Assembly: GCF_003669035.1 (NCBI RefSeq)
Contig: NZ_CP033070.1
Location: 3,534,001-3,598,000, forward strand
Direction: 5' to 3'
Origin: Chryseobacterium sp. 3008163
GTDB lineage: Bacteria > Bacteroidota > Bacteroidia > Flavobacteriales > Weeksellaceae
Length of the DNA: 64,000 bases
Of this stretch, positions 24,267 through 34,492 are shown piece by piece. A program made the translations under genes and the position numbers. How positions within the stretch are numbered: position 1 is the first letter of the stretch; the number at the start of each line of letters is the position of its first letter. A model generated the notes under the pieces. It was not told the DNA's origin, did not search any database, and saw only the letters and a program-made list of their open reading frames with translations.

Positions 24267-25823
24267 TTATTTTTTGATGAATTTAAAAGAACGAATTTTA
24301 TCTTTAGTTATGATTTGTAAAATATAATTTCCAGGGCTGAGATAATGAACATCAATGAAATCACTTTTCAAAATATCCTTATTAATGATTCTTCCACCGG
24401 CTTCTGTAATAGTATAATTTTTAACATTAAGAATATTTTTTAGAAAAATAATATTCTCAACAGGATTGGGATAAATGCTGGCTTCGTTTTTAGAATTTAC
24501 TTCATGTAAACCTAATCTTTCGCATTCTCCCATAGAATCTCCATTCATAATCCACCCTTTGTTAATGAGAATATTTCTTTTATTAATTACATTACCTGCA
24601 TATAAAAGTGGAGAAACACTTCCCAGATTGATATTATTGGCCGTGAGTAGATTATCTGCCCATCCTCCTAAAGTATTGCTATAATTAATGCAGTCTATAC
24701 CTGAATTGAGTAACATATTATTGGCAGAAATGAGTAAGGGAAGATTCCAATTTTCTAAAGTTTGGTTAAAGCTTGAAGCTTCATTAAACATTGTATTGGT
24801 ATCTGTTACATTACTGGTGTCCCAAGAGTTTATCGGTTGATTAAAAGAAGTACTTCCATGAAAAACATGTCCCATATTTGTTACATTCGAAGTGTCCCAT
24901 TGATCTAGAGGTTGATTGAAATTTGGCATAAAATGAAACATAAAAGTCATATTGGTAACGTTTGAAGTATTCCAAGCATTAAGGGGCTGGTTAAAAGCTA
25001 AACATTCAGCAAAAGTATATGCCATATTGGTGACATTAGCAGTGTTCCAGCTATTTATATTTTGATTAAACGTTTTTCTTTTCATAAACATATAGCTGAG
25101 ATCCTGAGCCGAAGATATGTCCCAGTTGCCAATAGGGGGATTGAAAGTGTCGTTTAAGGTAAAGCCTGGAGGAACACTTATATAGCCGAACATATATTTA
25201 AAATTCTTAATATTTGATGTGTCCCACGAAGACATAGAATTGTTTGCTGCAAAGTTGAAAGCATTATAAAACATTAGAGAAGCGTCTTCTACAACAGAAA
25301 GGTTTGGTGCATCTGTTGCAGTAAGCTTTAGATCCATACATTGTGCAAATGCACTGTTCATAGATGCCCATTGAATATTTCCCCATTGCTCAATCTCAAC
25401 AATTTTGTTGGCACTTCCGGAAGTTTGAACTGAAACGAAATCGAGTATCGGGTTTGCCAATATGTTGGTTTTTGCAAATTTAATTTGGCTGAAAGTTCCG
25501 TTTCCATTAGAAGCTTTTACTCTGTAGGTAGCATCTGCGAAAGATGGGTTTAAAGGAGTTCCAAAATCAATCAAGACACGATCGGTAGAAGAAATGTTGA
25601 TGAGAGTAGCATTGTGCTGAGGAAATCCTACTTCTTCCCAAGTAATTGTGTAATTGCTGCCAATACCAGGAAACCATATCTGATTATTTCCTGCAACAGG
25701 TAAAATTGGGCTAACCAATGGTATAGAATTGATATTGGGCTTCCAAATGGTTATAAATTCGTTTTGCGCTTTTCCGAGCTGGAAAAAAAGAAATAAGATA
25801 AAAATTAATGTAAATTTTTTCAT
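24267..25823 (-). CDS. BspA-like leucine-rich repeat surface protein, T9SS cargo
   Basis: A 518-residue secreted protein. A signal peptide (MKKFTLIFILFLFFQLGKAQ) is followed by an N-terminal domain (residues 20-130). Then come about seven DUF285 repeats of around 24 residues, such as FNQPLDQWDTSNVTNMGHVF. The C-terminus (from about residue 445) is a type A T9SS sorting domain: SIYPNPVENIIFL, then GNYILQIITKDKIRSFKFIKK. It should be exported by the T9SS and attached to the cell surface. BspA-like repeats mediate binding, so adhesion is a family-based inference. It is a paralogue of the next upstream gene. Confidence 0.92.
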   Translation of the reverse strand: MKKFTLIFILFLFFQLGKAQNEFITIWKPNINSIPLVSPILPVAGNNQIWFPGIGSNYTITWEEVGFPQHNATLINISSTDRVLIDFGTPLNPSFADATYRVKASNGNGTFSQIKFAKTNILANPILDFVSVQTSGSANKIVEIEQWGNIQWASMNSAFAQCMDLKLTATDAPNLSVVEDASLMFYNAFNFAANNSMSSWDTSNIKNFKYMFGYISVPPGFTLNDTFNPPIGNWDISSAQDLSYMFMKRKTFNQNINSWNTANVTNMAYTFAECLAFNQPLNAWNTSNVTNMTFMFHFMPNFNQPLDQWDTSNVTNMGHVFHGSTSFNQPINSWDTSNVTDTNTMFNEASSFNQTLENWNLPLLISANNMLLNSGIDCINYSNTLGGWADNLLTANNINLGSVSPLLYAGNVINKRNILINKGWIMNGDSMGECERLGLHEVNSKNEASIYPNPVENIIFLKNILNVKNYTITEAGGRIINKDILKSDFIDVHYLSPGNYILQIITKDKIRSFKFIKK

Positions 25824-25870
25824 GGTAATATTTCGATGTGGTTGGTTTTGAAAAATATAGATTTTTAAAT

Positions 25871-27433
25871 TTAATTTTTAATGAATTTAAAACTTAAAGT
25901 ATTTCCATCTGCATCTATTTGCAAAAAGTAATTTCCTTTTAATAGGTTTCTGACATCAATTTTTTCAGATTTAATATTTCCATTCATAATCAGTCTTCCG
26001 CTTGCATCTGATATTTTGTAACTTTTTAGGTTTTTAAAATTCTTAATGTATATATAATCTGATGCAGGATTCGGATAAATGGAAGGATTTTCTGAAGTTT
26101 TAATTTCTGATGTTGATAGTACACAATTTCCTACGATATCCCCAATAATATTCCAACCTTTATTAATCAAAATGTCTCTTTTTGATGTAATGTTGGCAGC
26201 GTATTGAGCTGGTGTTACCACGTTTAAATTTATATTATTCGGAGTATTGGGATTATCTGCCCATGACGATATGGTCTTACTATAGTTTTCGCAGTCCAGC
26301 GCTGTATTAGAAATGAAGCCCTGAGCTAGGCTTAAAGAAGCAAGATTCCAACTAGCAAGAGATTGATTAAAGCTAGAGGCACCTGCCAATAGAGAATTCA
26401 TTTTTGTTACGTTGCTTACATTCCAAGAGCTTAGAGGTTGGTTAAACGAAGAGCATTGGGCAAAAGTATTGCTCATATTAGTAATGTTAGAGGTGTTCCA
26501 ATTATTTAATGGCTGATTAAAAACAGGATTGCCAAAAAACATAAAATGTATATCCTCAAGACTTGAAGTATTCCAACTGTTAAGGGGTTGGTTAAAAGTA
26601 TAGCATAAACCAAACATCCAAGCCGTATTTTTTACATTAGATACATTCCAAGAGTTTAAGTTCTGATTAAGGCTTGCCCTCGCTGCAAACATGTAACTTA
26701 AATCAGTAGCTGATGAAACATCCCAATTATTTAAATTGGGCGGGTTGAATGTATTAGAATCAGGAGAATACGTTTGCCCAATGTGCTGCTGTGCAAACAT
26801 AAAACTGAAATTCTGAATATTTGAAGTATCCCAGTTCTGCATCGAGTCGGCGCCCGAAAAACTGTTGGTTCTGTAAAACATTAATGATGCATTGGTGACA
26901 TTACTAAGATTGGGAGAATCTGTAGCGGTTAGCTGTAATCTTTGGCAGTTCGCAAAAGCACCAACCATAGAAGTCCATGCAATGTTTCCCCATTGTTCGA
27001 TGAGAAGAAGTTTGTCTGCACTTCCATGCATTTGTAATACTGGCAAAATAGTATCAATAGGCGGTAATACCTGATGTGATGCAAATTTTATTTGCTGAAA
27101 AACTCCGTTTCCATTGGATACTTTTACACGATACGTTGTATTTAATCCGTCTTCTTTTGATGGGGTTCCAAAATCAATCAAAACCTGTCCGTTCGAAGTC
27201 ACATTGGTCATTGTGCCATTATGCTGCGGAAAATCTATTTCTTCCCAACTTATGGTGTAATTTTGCCCGGTACCAGGAAACCATATTTGATTAGAATTTG
27301 CCTGAAATGGAGCAATTACGTTTACAGTAGGATTGCTAGTAATGCCTGGTTGCCAAATCGTGATAAACTCATTCTGAGCTTTTGTAATCTGAAAGAAAAA
27401 AAAACATATAGCAATCAGTAATAAATTTCTCAT
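25871..27433 (-). CDS. BspA-like leucine-rich repeat surface protein, T9SS cargo (paralogue)
   Basis: A 520-residue relative of the 24267-25823 product, with the same layout. It has a signal peptide (MRNLLLIAICFFFFQITKAQ) and an N-terminal beta-rich module with NQIWFPGTGQNYTISWEEID. Around seven DUF285 repeats follow (for example FNQPLNNWNTSNITNMSNTF), and then a type A T9SS sorting domain ending DGNTLSFKFIKN. The two genes lie 47 bases apart on the same strand, so they form a tandem duplicate, possibly one operon. The repeats differ in many positions, indicating an old duplication or diversifying pressure. Surface location is inferred from the sorting domain. Confidence 0.92.
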   Translation of the reverse strand: MRNLLLIAICFFFFQITKAQNEFITIWQPGITSNPTVNVIAPFQANSNQIWFPGTGQNYTISWEEIDFPQHNGTMTNVTSNGQVLIDFGTPSKEDGLNTTYRVKVSNGNGVFQQIKFASHQVLPPIDTILPVLQMHGSADKLLLIEQWGNIAWTSMVGAFANCQRLQLTATDSPNLSNVTNASLMFYRTNSFSGADSMQNWDTSNIQNFSFMFAQQHIGQTYSPDSNTFNPPNLNNWDVSSATDLSYMFAARASLNQNLNSWNVSNVKNTAWMFGLCYTFNQPLNSWNTSSLEDIHFMFFGNPVFNQPLNNWNTSNITNMSNTFAQCSSFNQPLSSWNVSNVTKMNSLLAGASSFNQSLASWNLASLSLAQGFISNTALDCENYSKTISSWADNPNTPNNINLNVVTPAQYAANITSKRDILINKGWNIIGDIVGNCVLSTSEIKTSENPSIYPNPASDYIYIKNFKNLKSYKISDASGRLIMNGNIKSEKIDVRNLLKGNYFLQIDADGNTLSFKFIKN

Positions 27434-27631
27434 AAATAATATTTGTTGTTTTGTATACAGAATAAGCTAATAAGCTTTTATCGTAAGTCTTACCCTTTAA
27501 AAGAATGCCTATTTATAATATTCTTAATGATAATAGATTAGTTTTGAAATTTTCATAATATCTTAGTTTGTAAAGATAATAAATTTTTCTACATATCAAT
27601 ATCTTGTGAAATAGATGTTTTGAAACAAAAA

Positions 27632-27652
27632 TGCTCACTAATTTAGTGAGCA
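27632..27652 (-). terminator. Terminator after the YiaA-like gene
   Basis: TGCTCACTA (27632-27640) pairs with TAGTGAGCA (27644-27652) around a three-base loop. On the minus strand it is followed by TTTTTGTTT. Confidence 0.85.
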
Positions 27653-27675
27653 GTATATGATTTATCTTATATGAT

Positions 27676-28068
27676 TTAGTCTTCCATCATATTGTCTCTG
27701 GTGTTCTTCTGAACAGCGATTGCTCCAAAAAGAGCCAATAAAAATGCAAAAGCATAAAAGCCTTTTTCACTAGGCAGAATGGTGGCATTAAACAAACCTA
27801 CAGTTAACAAAACAATCGATGATAGAGTAGCAAACCAACAGATTCCGTAGTAGATATCGGTTACTTTTATGTTTTCCATTCTGTCTCGTACAGCTTTTTG
27901 TAAAGATACTACCGCAAATAATCCGTATAGGAGAATTACAAAATAATATCCTTTCTCATTAAGCTGCATCTCTGCTCTTACGAGACCTACAATGTAACCT
28001 ATCATTCCGGCTCCCAAAGCGACCCACGAAGCTGCGACAAACGCATTTGAAACTCCCTGTTTTTTCAT
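27676..28068 (-). CDS. YiaA/YiaB-type inner membrane protein
   Basis: A 130-residue membrane protein made of two YiaAB two-helix modules. The first is FVAASWVALGAGMIGYIVGL with KGYYFVILLYGLFAVVSLQK. The second is YGICWFATLSSIVLLTVGLF with KGFYAFAFLLALFGAIAVQK. The duplicated KGYYF/KGFYAF and the trailing VRDRMEN and TRDNMME motifs support the assignment. Function of this family is not known. Monocistronic, with its own terminator. Confidence 0.88.
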   Translation of the reverse strand: MKKQGVSNAFVAASWVALGAGMIGYIVGLVRAEMQLNEKGYYFVILLYGLFAVVSLQKAVRDRMENIKVTDIYYGICWFATLSSIVLLTVGLFNATILPSEKGFYAFAFLLALFGAIAVQKNTRDNMMED

Positions 28069-28279
28069 TGTTTATGTTTTTAATGTTTAGTTCGGCCAAA
28101 TATATTATTTTTTTATGAATGACTGTTAATTAAATATAAACTTTGTCACTCTATTTGGAAAATTATGAGTTAAAATTGCTTTCCGAAGAAATTTAGAAAG
28201 AAATTAACTGATTAATTAAATAAGCATGTGAAATTACCCTTATTTAGAAGGGGGAGAAATATTAAAATTTAAACAACAA

Positions 28280-29086
28280 TTATTGAACAATGTACTCGTA
28301 ATTATATTTCACATAATTAGCGCCAGTTGTGGTTTTTCCAATAACTTGAGTTGGTAATTGTGCGCTGTTATACTGAATTTCATAAATGACTTGCTGATTC
28401 TGTACCCAATTGCCTGAACTGTCTTTATAACTAATTCTTTCTGAGGCATAATTATTTTTACTTATAGCATACGCTCCACCCATCATTATTCTGAAATATT
28501 TGTTGGTAAAAGTAAACGGATTCAGTTGATTGTCGTATAAATATTCACGCTTGCTGGATGAAGAAAAAGTGCTTCCAATTTCAGAAGTTTCTACAGTAAT
28601 ATTTTCTCCGTTGTAAGTATAGGAAGATGTAATCGGATTGCTGCAATCTGCTGTTTGGCAAAGAGTTGAGGTTGCAACTTTACCATTATTGTATGTGTAA
28701 TTGATAGTTCTGTTAAAATCAGCATTACTGTAGATTGCTTTGACGTTTGTAAGTTCTTCACCGTTGTAGCTATATAGCGAGAAATATTCTATCGTTCCGT
28801 CAGTGTTATAATAATTCGTTTTTACAGGTTTTCCTGCTGTATTATATTCTACAGTTGAAGATCTCCCTGCAGATACACTTTTAATTAATTGTCCCTGACT
28901 ATTATAATCCAACGTTTATATGCTAGTCTCAGGATTTGCGGGATTATCGTAATACACTGTAGTGACTTTGCTCAATAATATCTTTTGTTCCACAGGATCT
29001 GTAATTAATTCAATTTCATCCTCACTTTCACAACTGTTTAGGAATAAAACAGAGCTCATTAAGCTCAGGACAATATACTTTCTCAT
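28280..29086 (-). pseudogene. YD-repeat-like lipoprotein with in-frame stop
   Basis: Starting at the ATG 29084-29086, the frame gives a lipoprotein signal MRKYIVLSLMSSVLFLNSCE. It continues to PANPETSI, then meets TAA at 28916-28918 (about codon 57). The same frame continues TLDYNSQGQLIK for 210 more codons. It has Tyr-rich YD-like repeats (YSYNGEELTN, YTYNNGKV, YTYNGENITV) and ends YEYIVQ. A single base change would restore an uninterrupted 268-residue protein. Such proteins resemble the short RHS/YD lipoproteins of Flavobacteriia; function unknown. Confidence 0.8.
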
Positions 29087-29148
29087 TTTCAAATTTTAAT
29101 TTTTCAAAAGTAAGAATTCCTTGCAGGGTTTAAAAGGATTATAAACAA

Positions 29149-29180
29149 AAAAATCCCACTATTTTGAATAATGGGATTTT
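29149..29180 (-). terminator. Terminator after ahcY
   Basis: AATCCCACTATT pairs with AATAATGGGATT with one mismatch, flanked by A/T tracts. On the minus strand it ends in a T-rich run beginning TTTTTTTG. Confidence 0.85.
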
Positions 29181-29198
29181 CTTTATATTTAAAACAGA

Positions 29199-30515
<1,317 letters not shown>

Positions 30516-30552
30516 ATATAATGAATGATTTTAAATTCAAATTATTACAGTG

Positions 30553-30560
30553 CAAAATTA
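30553..30560 (-). promoter_or_regulatory. -7 box before ahcY
   Basis: Minus strand reads TAATTTTG, fitting TAnnTTTG, 37 bases before the start codon. A TTG further upstream lies 24 bases away, slightly too far for a canonical -33. Confidence 0.5.
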
Positions 30561-30630
30561 CAACATATAATTTAGATAAAAAAACAAGCCCCTAACTTCA
30601 CAAATATGAGATTTTACACCCTTAATTTTA

Positions 30631-30660
30631 TTTGTTTTAATTCTAAATAATGTATTTTTG
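30631..30660 (+). promoter_or_regulatory. Promoter of the HugZ-like gene
   Basis: TTTG at 30631-30634, then 18 bases, then TATTTTTG (30653-30660), 19 bases before the ATG. Both elements fit the flavobacterial consensus. Confidence 0.65.
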
Positions 30661-30679
30661 CATAAAATAAATCTATATT

Positions 30680-31204
30680 ATGAATCATACACAGGAAGAA
30701 GCTCAAAGACAGGCTAAACCTCTTGCTCCAAAAGTGAAAGAATTGATTGCAAGAACCCAAAGTATCATTTTGGCAACTGTAGATGCAGAAGGAACTCCAA
30801 ACTCAAGTTATGCACCATTTGTACAAGTTGACAACTCTTTTTATATATTAGTATCTTTCATGGCGAAGCACACGAAAAACCTTTCTGAAGGAAGAAAAAC
30901 TTCAATCATGTTTATCGAAGATGAGTCTGCTACAAAGCAAATCTATGCTCGTGAGAGATTAACTATCGAAGCCTCAACTTCTCAAATTGAAAGAGATTCT
31001 GAAACTTGGAATACAGTGGTTGGTCAATTAAAAGAAACTCATGGCAAAGTAGTAGAGGTAATTTCTGAAATGAAAGATTTTATTTTAATTGCTTTAACTC
31101 CTGTGAAAGGTGCTTATGTAAATGGTTTCGGAAGTGCATATTTCGTAGATGAAAATCTTGAAATCATGGAACACAGAAATGATCAGAATCATCAGTCTAA
31201 ATAA
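30680..31204 (+). CDS. HugZ-like heme oxygenase / pyridoxamine 5'-phosphate oxidase family protein
   Basis: A 174-residue split-barrel flavin-binding-type protein. Residues 15-110 have the family pattern: LIARTQSIILATVDAEGTPN, then SYAPFVQVDNSFYILVSFMA, KHTKNLSEGRKTSIMFIEDE and REKLTIE-like RERLTIEAST. The end has GAYVNGFGSAYFVD, the C-terminal loop shared with HugZ proteins that bind heme. It is shorter than the Helicobacter HugZ (about 250 residues). A role in heme degradation or iron use is a family-based inference. Own promoter and a hairpin terminator downstream. Confidence 0.85.
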   Translation: MNHTQEEAQRQAKPLAPKVKELIARTQSIILATVDAEGTPNSSYAPFVQVDNSFYILVSFMAKHTKNLSEGRKTSIMFIEDESATKQIYARERLTIEASTSQIERDSETWNTVVGQLKETHGKVVEVISEMKDFILIALTPVKGAYVNGFGSAYFVDENLEIMEHRNDQNHQSK

Positions 31205-31272
31205 ATTTGCTGGAAGCTGAATTTCAGATATTTTTAATCTTTGTCTTTAATTTCAGCTTTTAAATAATATAT

Positions 31273-31305
31273 AAATTCACTTAAGTTTTAAATTTAAGTG
31301 AATTT
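31273..31305 (+). terminator. Terminator after the HugZ-like gene
   Basis: AAATTCACTTAA (31273-31284) pairs perfectly with TTAAGTGAATTT (31294-31305) and is followed by TTTTTG. Confidence 0.85.
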
Positions 31306-31439
31306 TTTTGTTTTAAAGAATTGTATTTTAATTTCAATGAAAACTGAATGTTCAAATCATAAACTCTAAAAAATTCTACTATTCATCACCTAACTTCCAG
31401 CCCAAAAAAAATTCTTACTTTTACCCAATAAATCAAGCC

Positions 31440-32054
31440 ATGCCTCTTTATCGAGATTTTTCCGACGACGCTGCAACTATTCTTATCTGGAAATATGAGG
31501 ACGGTGAAGAATTGAATATTGACGAACTTTTAGAGCCTGAGAATGCCGAAAAAGTAAAAGATTATCATCCGAAAAAGCTGTTAGAAGTTTTGATGGTGAG
31601 AAAACTTTTGAAAAGTTTAAAACCAAATTCGAAAATCCTATACAAAGAAAGAGAGCCTTTTCTTTCCCCAAAAGATGCTGAAATTTCAATTACCCATTCG
31701 TTTCCGTTTGCGGCGATCGCCATTTCAAAAAATAAAATAGGAATTGATATTGAAAAATTTAATCCTAAAATTTTAAGGGTTATCGATAAATTCACCTACG
31801 AAAATGAAAGAGGGTTTATTCCTTTCGATAATGAAGTGACTTTTTATACGATTATCTGGAGCGTGAAAGAAAGTATGTACAAAATTCACCATTCAAAACA
31901 CTGGTCGCTGAAAAAGCATTACGAAGTGAAGCCTTTTGAACTTAAATATCTTTATGATATCAGCTGCAGAGTGCATGACGATCAGCTTTCTGATGAATTG
32001 AAAGCCCGCGTGAAATTCTTTGACGATTATTGCTTTACGATTGTGGAGGAGTAA
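31440..32054 (+). CDS. 4'-phosphopantetheinyl transferase superfamily protein
   Basis: A 204-residue enzyme expected to transfer the phosphopantetheine arm from CoA to a carrier protein. The two diagnostic motifs are present: IGIDIEKFNPK (magnesium site, about residue 100) and WSVKESMYKIHH (Glu and Lys, about residue 141). The segment ISITHSFPFAAIAISKNK fits the CoA-binding beta strand. It resembles the Sfp/HetI superfamily rather than the short AcpS form. Likely clients are acyl carrier proteins of fatty acid or polyketide-type pathways. The stop overlaps the convergent FUSC gene by 20 bases. Confidence 0.88.
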   Translation: MPLYRDFSDDAATILIWKYEDGEELNIDELLEPENAEKVKDYHPKKLLEVLMVRKLLKSLKPNSKILYKEREPFLSPKDAEISITHSFPFAAIAISKNKIGIDIEKFNPKILRVIDKFTYENERGFIPFDNEVTFYTIIWSVKESMYKIHHSKHWSLKKHYEVKPFELKYLYDISCRVHDDQLSDELKARVKFFDDYCFTIVEE

Positions 32055-34294
32055 TTTCTTCTTTTCTGTATTTTTCAATTACTTTTCGCTGTTCTTTGGC
32101 TACATCATAGATCAGTTCCAAGACATCATGAATGTTTTTCAATTCGGTTAAATGAGAAATTTTATTCGGATCTCTTGTATCGAAATGTTCGTTTTCCAAA
32201 AGTTCAGTTTTTCTCTTAAGAAGAAGATTTTCTATTGAAGAATCTTCAGGTTCGAGGCGGCTGTCCATTCTCAGAGTTTCTGTGATCTTATCGCCGTTTA
32301 GAATGGCCGACACCTGATTCATTTCGGATTCTATTTTTTTGCTCCAGCTTTCAGAATCAATTTCAGGATAATCCTGATTACCTTTTGCATATTGTGACAA
32401 TGAAGCGGTGTAAGCCGTAATCAAATGTGAAGTTGCAACGAACTGATGCACCACTTCCAGCTTTTTCTGCTGATTTTTTGGGTCAGAAATCATTCGCTGA
32501 AAATTATCCGACAGATTAGCGAGTGAAATAATCGCATTTTTACGTTTCACTTTATAATCTTCAATATCAAAATTTTCATTCAGAAATTTAGACATTACAC
32601 TGTGAAAATAGGTAAGATTAGATTCCGCAGATTTTTTCATTAAATCTAAATTCTGCGTATGCTCCCATACCGGAAGCACGATATAGGAAACTAAAAAAGC
32701 TATAATTCCCGCGATAATGGTATCTACAATTCTATCTTTAAAAATGACATTGACGTTTCCTGGGTTTAAAAAATTAAAACTCATAAAAACATACATCGTC
32801 ATGAAAAGAACTGCCCAAAAATAACGTCCTTTCAGAAAACTGAAACATAAAATCATGCTCACCAAAAGAATCGCAAAAAGTATGGCATTAATGTGGACGT
32901 AGTATAAAATGACATAAGCGATTACCGCACCTGCAACTGTGCCGTAAAAACGCAGGAGGTTTCTTTGTTTGGTAATCGAGTAGGCGGGTTTTAAAATGGC
33001 AACAATCGTGATTAAAATCCAATAGGTATGCCCGATTACTAAAAACGGAAGTTGAGAAACCAAATATCCCAGCAATAAGGCGATGGTAATTCTGATCGCA
33101 TGACGAAAATGTGATGAGGTTAAAGAAATATTACTTCTTAAAACTTTAAAATTTATCTTTTCTTCGTTCGGCATAAATTTTTTCAAATCTAAACCTGTTG
33201 AAAGACTTTTTGCTAGTTTTACGTTTTGAGCAAATACTTTATATATTTCGTTAATTTCTTTTGTAATCTCATTGATACGCATCATGATTTGTCTCAAAAT
33301 CATAAAGTTTTCAAGCGTATCAGGATTCATTTCTTTATTTCTTAATTCAAAATAATGAACATTCAAATCTTGTGAACGAGCTTCCAGATTAAAAACAGGT
33401 TTTGCACGGGTGCTGCTTTGCAAAGAAATTCCAATGTTGGCTATTTCTTCAGAGAGTATATTTAGATAATCATGAATTTTAACCAAAATCGTAGAGTCTT
33501 CGAAACTTTGCTGGAGCTTTTTGTAATCACTTTCCGAAGTCATTAGTTTCTCGTGTAAATCCATTGAATTCAAAAACGTAAGCATCAGTAATCTGCTGAT
33601 GGTCGTTGATTCGTTGACGATAGTTCTTGTTTTGAAAACAGTTTCTCGTGTTTCTTCCTGTAGATTTTTAATCTCAATTTGTTTAGCAATGATTTGTAAA
33701 CTTAACTTGTCGAAATCAGGATTTTTCTGATAATAATTTGCTTTTATTTTAGAAATTCTGCAAGTTGAAGATAGTTTTCACCAATCATCTGACTAGCGAG
33801 TTTATAAGGCTGAATGGTTGTTACAATTAAGAAAATCAATAAAAACCAAATACAACCCGCTGCGAAAATTAAAAGACTTTTGAGGATATTGACACCCGTT
33901 AAATGCCCGTCAATAAAGATGGCGAGAACAACCAAGGCTAATGATCCTACAGCAGCAAGTCTTTGTCCGTACACGCCAATTAATGAAAAGAACATTCCGA
34001 AAGCGACAATTTCTAAAATGACCAATGGAATAATGCCTTTCACCAAACTTGCAATCGCTGAAACAATCACAAAACAGAAAATGGCAAAGGTTAATGAATT
34101 TCTTCTTCTGATAAAAGGTCCTGGTTGATCGGTGAGTGCTACGAAGCTTGTACCTAGAGGAAAAAGAAAATATTCTTTAAGCAAACCAAAATAGGAGAGA
34201 ATCAAACACGGAATAACCGTTGCCAATGTAATTCTTATGGAAGAATAGACATACTGGCTGGTGACGATTTTTTTAGCTCCGAAGAATAGTTCAT
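32035..34294 (-). pseudogene. FUSC family (YccS-like) membrane transporter, disrupted by two frameshifts
   Basis: Restored, this is a 753-residue inner-membrane protein with two transmembrane blocks and cytosolic domains, as in YccS/AaeB-type FUSC proteins. As written it breaks twice. From the natural ATG (34292-34294) the frame reads MNYSSELKK and is then lost after the seven-T run 34268-34274; adding one base yields KKIVTSQYVYSSIRITLATV. A second break near 33742-33750 splits the AEFLK end from the continuation KANYYQKNPDFDKLSLQI. Both repairs add one base. The apparent TTG start at 34301 is an artefact. The C-terminal block has LLGYLVSQLPFLVIGHTYWI. An export role is a family inference. 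Confidence 0.85.
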
Positions 34295-34298
34295 TGTG

Positions 34299-34306
34299 CA
34301 AAAATA
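34299..34306 (-). promoter_or_regulatory. -7 box before the FUSC gene
   Basis: Minus strand reads TATTTTTG, only 4 bases before the ATG at 34294, suggesting a leaderless mRNA. Confidence 0.55.
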
Positions 34307-34422
34307 AGAGTTAAATGTGAATTGATTGTTTTAGTTAGTCAGTGAATTTTGAATTTTATTTAAAATTAATAAAGTTCGTCAAGGAATATGGATTGATGAT
34401 TAAATTTAAATTTTTTGCATAA

Positions 34423-34451
34423 AAAAAGTCTCATGAAGCATGAGACTTTTT
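34423..34451 (-). terminator. Terminator after porV
   Basis: AAAAAGTCTCATG (34423-34435) pairs with CATGAGACTTTTT (34439-34451) around AAG. The minus strand continues into T-rich DNA. Confidence 0.9.
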
Positions 34452-34492
34452 AAGTTTTACCGATAGTGAATTCACTATTGATTATATGTTTC

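Noticed and set aside
26892..27421. Several plus-strand ORFs opposite the second BspA-like gene
   Set aside because: They are antisense shadows of a repetitive coding region with a signal peptide and sorting domain on the minus strand.
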